From Spirochaetales bacterium (GTDB lineage: Bacteria > Spirochaetota > Spirochaetia > SZUA-6 > RPPD01), in assembly GCA_016934415.1 (NCBI GenBank), contig JAFGSW010000058.1, positions 62,001 to 126,000 on the forward strand: a stretch of 64,000 nt of DNA, read 5' to 3'. Under the pieces are notes generated by a model. It did not search any database, was not told where the DNA came from, and saw only the letters and a program-made list of their open reading frames with translations. The position numbers were made by a program, and so were the translations under genes. Below, piece after piece: positions 60,308-64,000 of this stretch; positions within the stretch are counted from its first letter, which is position 1, and each line of letters starts with the position of its first letter.

Positions 60308-61168
60308 ATGAACGGTAAAGAAGGAACGAACCCGACGGAAACAATCGTGAAATCTCCCTTCCGCGTGAAAGCGGGAATACGCGGCGCAAAGCGGAGCGAA
60401 CGCTTGAGTCGCACGTCGCCGTTCTGGTTTTTGGTGATCATCCTCGCCCTGACGGCCTGCCTGCGCGGGGAGGAAACGGTCGAAACCGATATTTTGATCG
60501 TCAAAGCCGAGGTGTTCGACGCGAAGGGTGAGCGGGTCTCCTCTTCCGATTTCGCCTACAATGGCCGCTGCCTCCTCGTCTCCGAAACCCACCATTCCGG
60601 TGAAAGCGCCCTGAAGGTCGCCTTTACATACGACGAAAAAGACCGGCTCAAGACCCGGGTCGACGACGGACCCGAGGGCCCCCCCGTCAGGCTCGATTAC
60701 ACGTACTCGGACGACGGCGGAACGGTCAACGTCAAACAGACGAGCGAGGGCCAACCGGCGCAGGAAATGAACAATATATACGAACACGGCGTGCTCGTCG
60801 GCAGGAATTGGGGCGAGCGCCGGCCGAACGGCGTCGTCTTCAAGCTCGAAACGGCCGTGGATACGATCGTCAGGAAGACGTACCTGGCCGGCGGCGTCCT
60901 GCGGAGCACGGAGACCATGACGTTTAACCCGGACGGCCTCCTCTCCGCCGTCGAGTTCGATTCGGACAGGCTCGTCGAATCGAGACGTTATACGTATGAC
61001 GGAAAGAAGCTCATTAAAGAGACCGTCACCGACAAGCGGGGTAACGTAACGTCGGAAATCAGGTTCTCATATTCTCCCGTCAATGTGCTCAAGGCGTACG
61101 CCGGGACATACAACTATCTCCACGTGGGCAACCTCGTCGGGGAGGTGAGGGGGGGAAAGGCGCCGTAA
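60308..61168 (+). CDS. Lipoprotein with YD-like beta repeats
   Basis: A 286-residue protein. A long basic N-terminus precedes a lipoprotein signal (FLVIILALTAC, Cys51). From about residue 80 on, short repeats such as FTYDEKDRLKTRVDDGPEG, LDYTYSDDGGTV, MTFNPDGLLSAVEFDSDRL and YTYDGKKLIKETVTDKRGN follow the YD/RHS-like pattern (Y/F-x-Y-D-x-x-G/K-x-L). Such repeats form beta sheets exposed at the cell surface. No catalytic site. Monocistronic; promoter at 60228-60255. Confidence 0.78.
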   Translation: MNGKEGTNPTETIVKSPFRVKAGIRGAKRSERLSRTSPFWFLVIILALTACLRGEETVETDILIVKAEVFDAKGERVSSSDFAYNGRCLLVSETHHSGESALKVAFTYDEKDRLKTRVDDGPEGPPVRLDYTYSDDGGTVNVKQTSEGQPAQEMNNIYEHGVLVGRNWGERRPNGVVFKLETAVDTIVRKTYLAGGVLRSTETMTFNPDGLLSAVEFDSDRLVESRRYTYDGKKLIKETVTDKRGNVTSEIRFSYSPVNVLKAYAGTYNYLHVGNLVGEVRGGKAP

Positions 61169-61219
61169 ATCTCGATGTGTCCGTCGCACAATGCATCCTT
61201 GAAACTGAAAATTCTAAAA

Positions 61220-61248
61220 GGACGCCCCGAGCCTGCCGAGGGGTGTCC
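61220..61248. repeat. Hairpin repeat (GAGCCTGCCGAGGGG type)
   Basis: GGACGCCCC and GGGGTGTCC flank GAGCCTGCCGA, with one G-T pair. It lies 51 bases past the lipoprotein stop and is the third member of the family seen at 3224-3250 and 56081-56107. Confidence 0.72.
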
Positions 61249-61285
61249 TCCCCAATTAGGCCCATATAATAATCCGGCTCCTTGC

Positions 61286-61314
61286 TTGACAATGAGTGAC
61301 GCCCACATTAGCTT
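61286..61314 (+). promoter_or_regulatory. Promoter with very short leader
   Basis: TTGACA (61286-61291), a 17-base spacer and TAGCTT (61309-61314) lie 12 bases before ATG 61327. The predicted start is about six bases upstream of the ATG and there is no Shine-Dalgarno sequence. Confidence 0.6.
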
Positions 61315-61326
61315 TTAAGTCGATTT

Positions 61327-62184
61327 ATGATTCCCCGGTACCCCGACTTCACCGATCTCGACTTGGACATGCGGGACGAGCTCGATCCGCTCCTGCGCGA
61401 GTACAATGAGGGCTTGTCCGAATTCACCTTCGCCGGGCTCTACCTGTTCCGCCGGAAGCACAATTACCGCGTCTCGCGCCTCGACCGGAAGACGATCGTC
61501 CTTTCCGGGAACGACGCCGGGCAGCCGTTTTTCATGCTCCCGGTAAAGATCCCCGAACCGGCGATCGTCGACGAGCTGTTGGCCGAGCACCGGGTCATGA
61601 AGTGCGTTTCCGAGACCAAGCGGACGGTCTTCAAGGCCAAGGGGTATCGCGTGACCGAAGACCGGGACAACTTCGATTACCTATACTTCCGCACCGAGCT
61701 TGCCAACCTGCCGGGCAAAAAATTCCACAAGAAGCGCAACCTCGTGACCGGGTTCTTGAACAATTATTCCTGCGAGGGCAAGCCCCTCGGCGCCGACAAC
61801 ATGCCGGCCGCCCTTCAGATATTGTCCCAGTGGCGGCACAACATCGGCGAGGCGGGCGATTTCGATGAGACGAGCGAAGCGCTCGATCTCTTCGATGCGC
61901 TCAGGCTCTCCGGCGCGCTCTTTTACGTGGGCGGAATTCCCGCGGCTTTCGTCATCGGCGAGCCGCTCGTGGAAAAACTGAGTTACGTCATTCACTATGA
62001 AAAGGCCGACACCTCATACAGGGGCATCTACCAGTTCGTGAACAAGGCGTTCGCCTCGGTCATACCCAAACGCTACGTGTACGTCAACCGGGAGCAGGAT
62101 TTGGGAGACGAGGGATTGCGGCAGGCGAAACTCACCTATCGTCCGTGCTCGTTCGTAAAAAAGTACCGCATCACGAAAGAATAA
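61327..62184 (+). CDS. DUF2156-family protein (GNAT-like, MprF C-terminal type)
   Basis: A 285-residue soluble protein: MIPRYPDFTDLDLDMRDELD opening, FTFAGLYLFRRKHNYRVSRL, a region YLYFRTELANLPGKKFHKKR, then NLVTGFLNNYSC, GGIPAAFVIGEPL and VNREQDLGDEGLRQAKLTYR. These are the landmarks of DUF2156, whose fold is a pair of GNAT domains related to FemX and the lysyl-phosphatidylglycerol synthase C-terminus. The acceptor is unknown. It follows a near-leaderless promoter. Convergence with other genes is absent; the kinase gene follows in the same direction 130 bases later. Confidence 0.88.
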   Translation: MIPRYPDFTDLDLDMRDELDPLLREYNEGLSEFTFAGLYLFRRKHNYRVSRLDRKTIVLSGNDAGQPFFMLPVKIPEPAIVDELLAEHRVMKCVSETKRTVFKAKGYRVTEDRDNFDYLYFRTELANLPGKKFHKKRNLVTGFLNNYSCEGKPLGADNMPAALQILSQWRHNIGEAGDFDETSEALDLFDALRLSGALFYVGGIPAAFVIGEPLVEKLSYVIHYEKADTSYRGIYQFVNKAFASVIPKRYVYVNREQDLGDEGLRQAKLTYRPCSFVKKYRITKE

Positions 62185-62314
62185 AGTCATCGGCGGAGTT
62201 CGACGGCCGGACCGCAAGCCGCGAGCCGGCGCCTTCAGCCGTTCCGGGCGACGGCCGACGCCGAGGGGGGCCGGGCTCCCGCGCGAAAAAGCCTGCCGGG
62301 GATGAGGGAAACGC

Positions 62315-64000
62315 ATGGTCACGAACGTTATCTATTTGATTGCGATCATTATGGCCGGCGGGATCACGACCGCCATGGCCATCCACCTCTGGTTCAACCG
62401 CAAGATCCTCGAGCAGGATTTTTCGATCTATCTGGTCGTCTTTCTCTGGGTGTGGATCACCGCCCAGATCGGCGAATGCCTCGCCGGCCCGCTCGGCTTG
62501 AAGGTCGTCTTTTACAAGATCAAGTTCATCAGCATTTCCATGGTGAGCGTGTATCTCCTCGGCTTTGCGTTCCATCACTTCCGCGGCACGCACCGCTTCA
62601 CGCCCTGGGTGATGGCGGGCATCGCTTTCCCCATCGTTTTCTGCCAGATTTTTACGCTCCTCCCTTATTTTGAACCGCTTGTCTGGTCCAAGTTTTTCAT
62701 TTCGCCCAACAACCTTCTCCTCGATATCGAGCCCGCGGCCGGATACGGGGTCTACAATATCTACAATATCATTTTTCTCATGCTCGCCTACGTCCTGCTG
62801 TTGGCCGGAGTCCTGTCACCGCGGGGCGCGAAGCGCGTGCAGCTCATGCCCTTCCTGGCCGCCGGGATCCTGTCTTTTTCCGCCGCGATGGCGGACTATT
62901 TCCTGAAGGAGGGGATTTTCTATTATCGGACCATGCCGATCGCGCTCTCCATTTCAAGCCTCACCGTCATCTATTACCTCAGGCTGCGCTACTTCCGCAC
63001 GATCCCTCTCGCCCAGCACGCCGTCAGCCAGTCGATGACCGACGGCCTCATTATCCTCAACCCGCACAACGAGATCATGTACGCCAATCCCTCCGCGTTC
63101 GAATTGTTCCACCGGCCGACCGAAGCCGTGATCGGGCGGCCGCTCGACTCGTTTCTGGGCGGGCTGACTCCGTTTCTCGCCGAAACCGACGCCGAGTTCG
63201 ACCCCGACCGGGACCGGACGGCGCTCATCCAGGGCAAGTCGTTCGACGTCAACCTCTCCGTCATCCGCTCCCGGCGGGGGGCGGCGATGAACAAGATCGT
63301 CGTCCTGCGCGACATCACACGGCTGACGAGGGTCGAACAAAGGCTCCGCGAGCTCACCAATGAGCTTGAAAAGAAAGTGGCGGAGCGGACGAAACAACTC
63401 GAGGACTCGAACCGCGCCCTCCAGGCGGAGGTCGACGAGCGCCGCAATGCCGAAGACCGTCTCAAGACGTCCCTCGAGGAGAAAAGCGTCCTCCTGGGCG
63501 AGCTGCACCACCGGGTCAAAAACAACCTGCAGGTGGTCTCGAGCCTCCTCAAGCTCCAGAGCCACTATATTAGCGATCCCGACGCGCAGGAGCTCTTCGC
63601 GGTGTCGGTGTCGCGCATCCGATCCATGGCGATGGTGCACGAAAAGCTCTATAAATCCGACGACCTGGCGCACACTCATTTCGGTCAGTATCTTCACGAA
63701 CTGGTGCATTCGGTGATCTTTTCGCTCTCGAAATCGAGCGAGCGCTTCCGCATCGACCTCGCCATTGATCCCATCAACCTCGATATCGATAAGAGTATCC
63801 TCACCGGCCTGATCGTCAATGAGCTGGTGATGAACAGCATCAAGCACGCGTTTCCGGAGACGCCCGGCGGCGGGGGAGGCGGCACGAACGACATCGCCGT
63901 CGTGTTCCGGATCGAGGACGGTGAGTACGTCCTCGAGTACAGCGACAACGGCGCGGGCCTGCCGTCCGGCTTCAGCATCGAGCATAGCGATTCCCTCGGC
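62315..64000 (+). CDS. Membrane sensor histidine kinase, HisKA_2 type, 3' end outside window
   Basis: The frame from ATG 62315 (GAGGGA seven bases upstream) runs open to the right edge, at least 562 residues. Residues about 1-225 hold seven hydrophobic helices, the 7TM kinase-sensor type. A PAS domain (about 230-340, DGLIILNPHNEIMYANPSAF), a coiled coil (about 345-385) and a HisKA_2 dimerisation domain (phospho-His in LGELHHRVKNNLQVVSSLLK) follow. A HATPase domain begins near 480 (LIVNELVMNSIKHAF, SDNGAGLPSGF). HisKA_2 kinases often pair with stand-alone or ANTAR regulators; the partner is beyond the edge. Confidence 0.92.
   Translation, partial: MVTNVIYLIAIIMAGGITTAMAIHLWFNRKILEQDFSIYLVVFLWVWITAQIGECLAGPLGLKVVFYKIKFISISMVSVYLLGFAFHHFRGTHRFTPWVMAGIAFPIVFCQIFTLLPYFEPLVWSKFFISPNNLLLDIEPAAGYGVYNIYNIIFLMLAYVLLLAGVLSPRGAKRVQLMPFLAAGILSFSAAMADYFLKEGIFYYRTMPIALSISSLTVIYYLRLRYFRTIPLAQHAVSQSMTDGLIILNPHNEIMYANPSAFELFHRPTEAVIGRPLDSFLGGLTPFLAETDAEFDPDRDRTALIQGKSFDVNLSVIRSRRGAAMNKIVVLRDITRLTRVEQRLRELTNELEKKVAERTKQLEDSNRALQAEVDERRNAEDRLKTSLEEKSVLLGELHHRVKNNLQVVSSLLKLQSHYISDPDAQELFAVSVSRIRSMAMVHEKLYKSDDLAHTHFGQYLHELVHSVIFSLSKSSERFRIDLAIDPINLDIDKSILTGLIVNELVMNSIKHAFPETPGGGGGGTNDIAVVFRIEDGEYVLEYSDNGAGLPSGFSIEHSDSLG

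Overview
The window looks like a chromosomal segment of a GC-rich, double-membraned bacterium, most likely a spirochaete. The clues are a 594-residue alanyl-tRNA synthetase that stops after the editing domain (a length I associate with spirochaetes), TPR-rich membrane and periplasmic proteins with no obvious homologue elsewhere, LolA-like and outer-membrane barrel proteins, and a LysM/G5/M23 envelope peptidase. Placement below phylum is not possible from this sequence. I saw no tRNA, rRNA, CRISPR array, prophage or intact insertion sequence.

Layout. Bases 1-6127: the 3' part of a multi-PAS/GAF histidine kinase (+) facing two overlapping membrane-protein genes of unknown role (-). Bases 6346-6731: a decayed 5' fragment of phnM. 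Bases 6732-25863: one long minus-strand operon of 18 tightly packed genes, the most unusual part of the window. Bases 26280-27495: a small membrane protein and an arsenate-reductase-type phosphatase. Bases 27682-34822: a complete phosphate-starvation locus transcribed phoB-phoR, then pstS-pstC-pstA-pstB-phoU, with four 11-bp-spaced Pho-box repeats before pstS. Bases 35036-40644: envelope peptidase, secreted esterase, an arginase-like protein with a DUF4139-like lipoprotein, and an orphan sugar-binding protein. Bases 40857-47365: a CsgG-like/TPR protein, a small cysteine-rich protein, a DAHP synthase behind an aromatic-codon attenuator, an NTN-hydrolase-like protein and an atypical ATPase-domain signalling protein. 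Bases 47785-52322: one-cysteine thiol peroxidase, then clpS-clpA-aat (the N-degron pathway). Bases 52560-64000: FecR/PEGA protein, alaS, methyltransferase, TPR proteins, hisB, lipoprotein, DUF2156 protein and the 5' part of a second histidine kinase.

The long operon joins an arylpolyene-like type II fatty-acid/polyketide set (ketoreductase, dehydratase, ACP, KS-CLF fusion, thioesterase, acyltransferase), a possible membrane N-acyl-amino-acid synthase, a WbsX-like and a possible glycosyltransferase protein, and an export set (LolD-like ATPase, two MacB/LolC-like permeases, LolA-like carrier, two outer-membrane barrels, three related TPR-like proteins). Its ACP is fused to a GcvT-like folate-binding domain, an arrangement I do not recognise. 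The simplest reading is synthesis of a carrier-bound acyl chain, its modification and attachment to an amino acid and/or sugar, and delivery to the outer membrane. The product is unknown.

Regulatory signals that can be read directly include a classical ribosome-stalling attenuator before the DAHP synthase, a Pho box, a terminator-like hairpin at the pstS-pstC boundary, and several promoters placed so close to start codons that leaderless transcripts are likely. Intergenic regions carry several families of dispersed, often inverted, short repeats.
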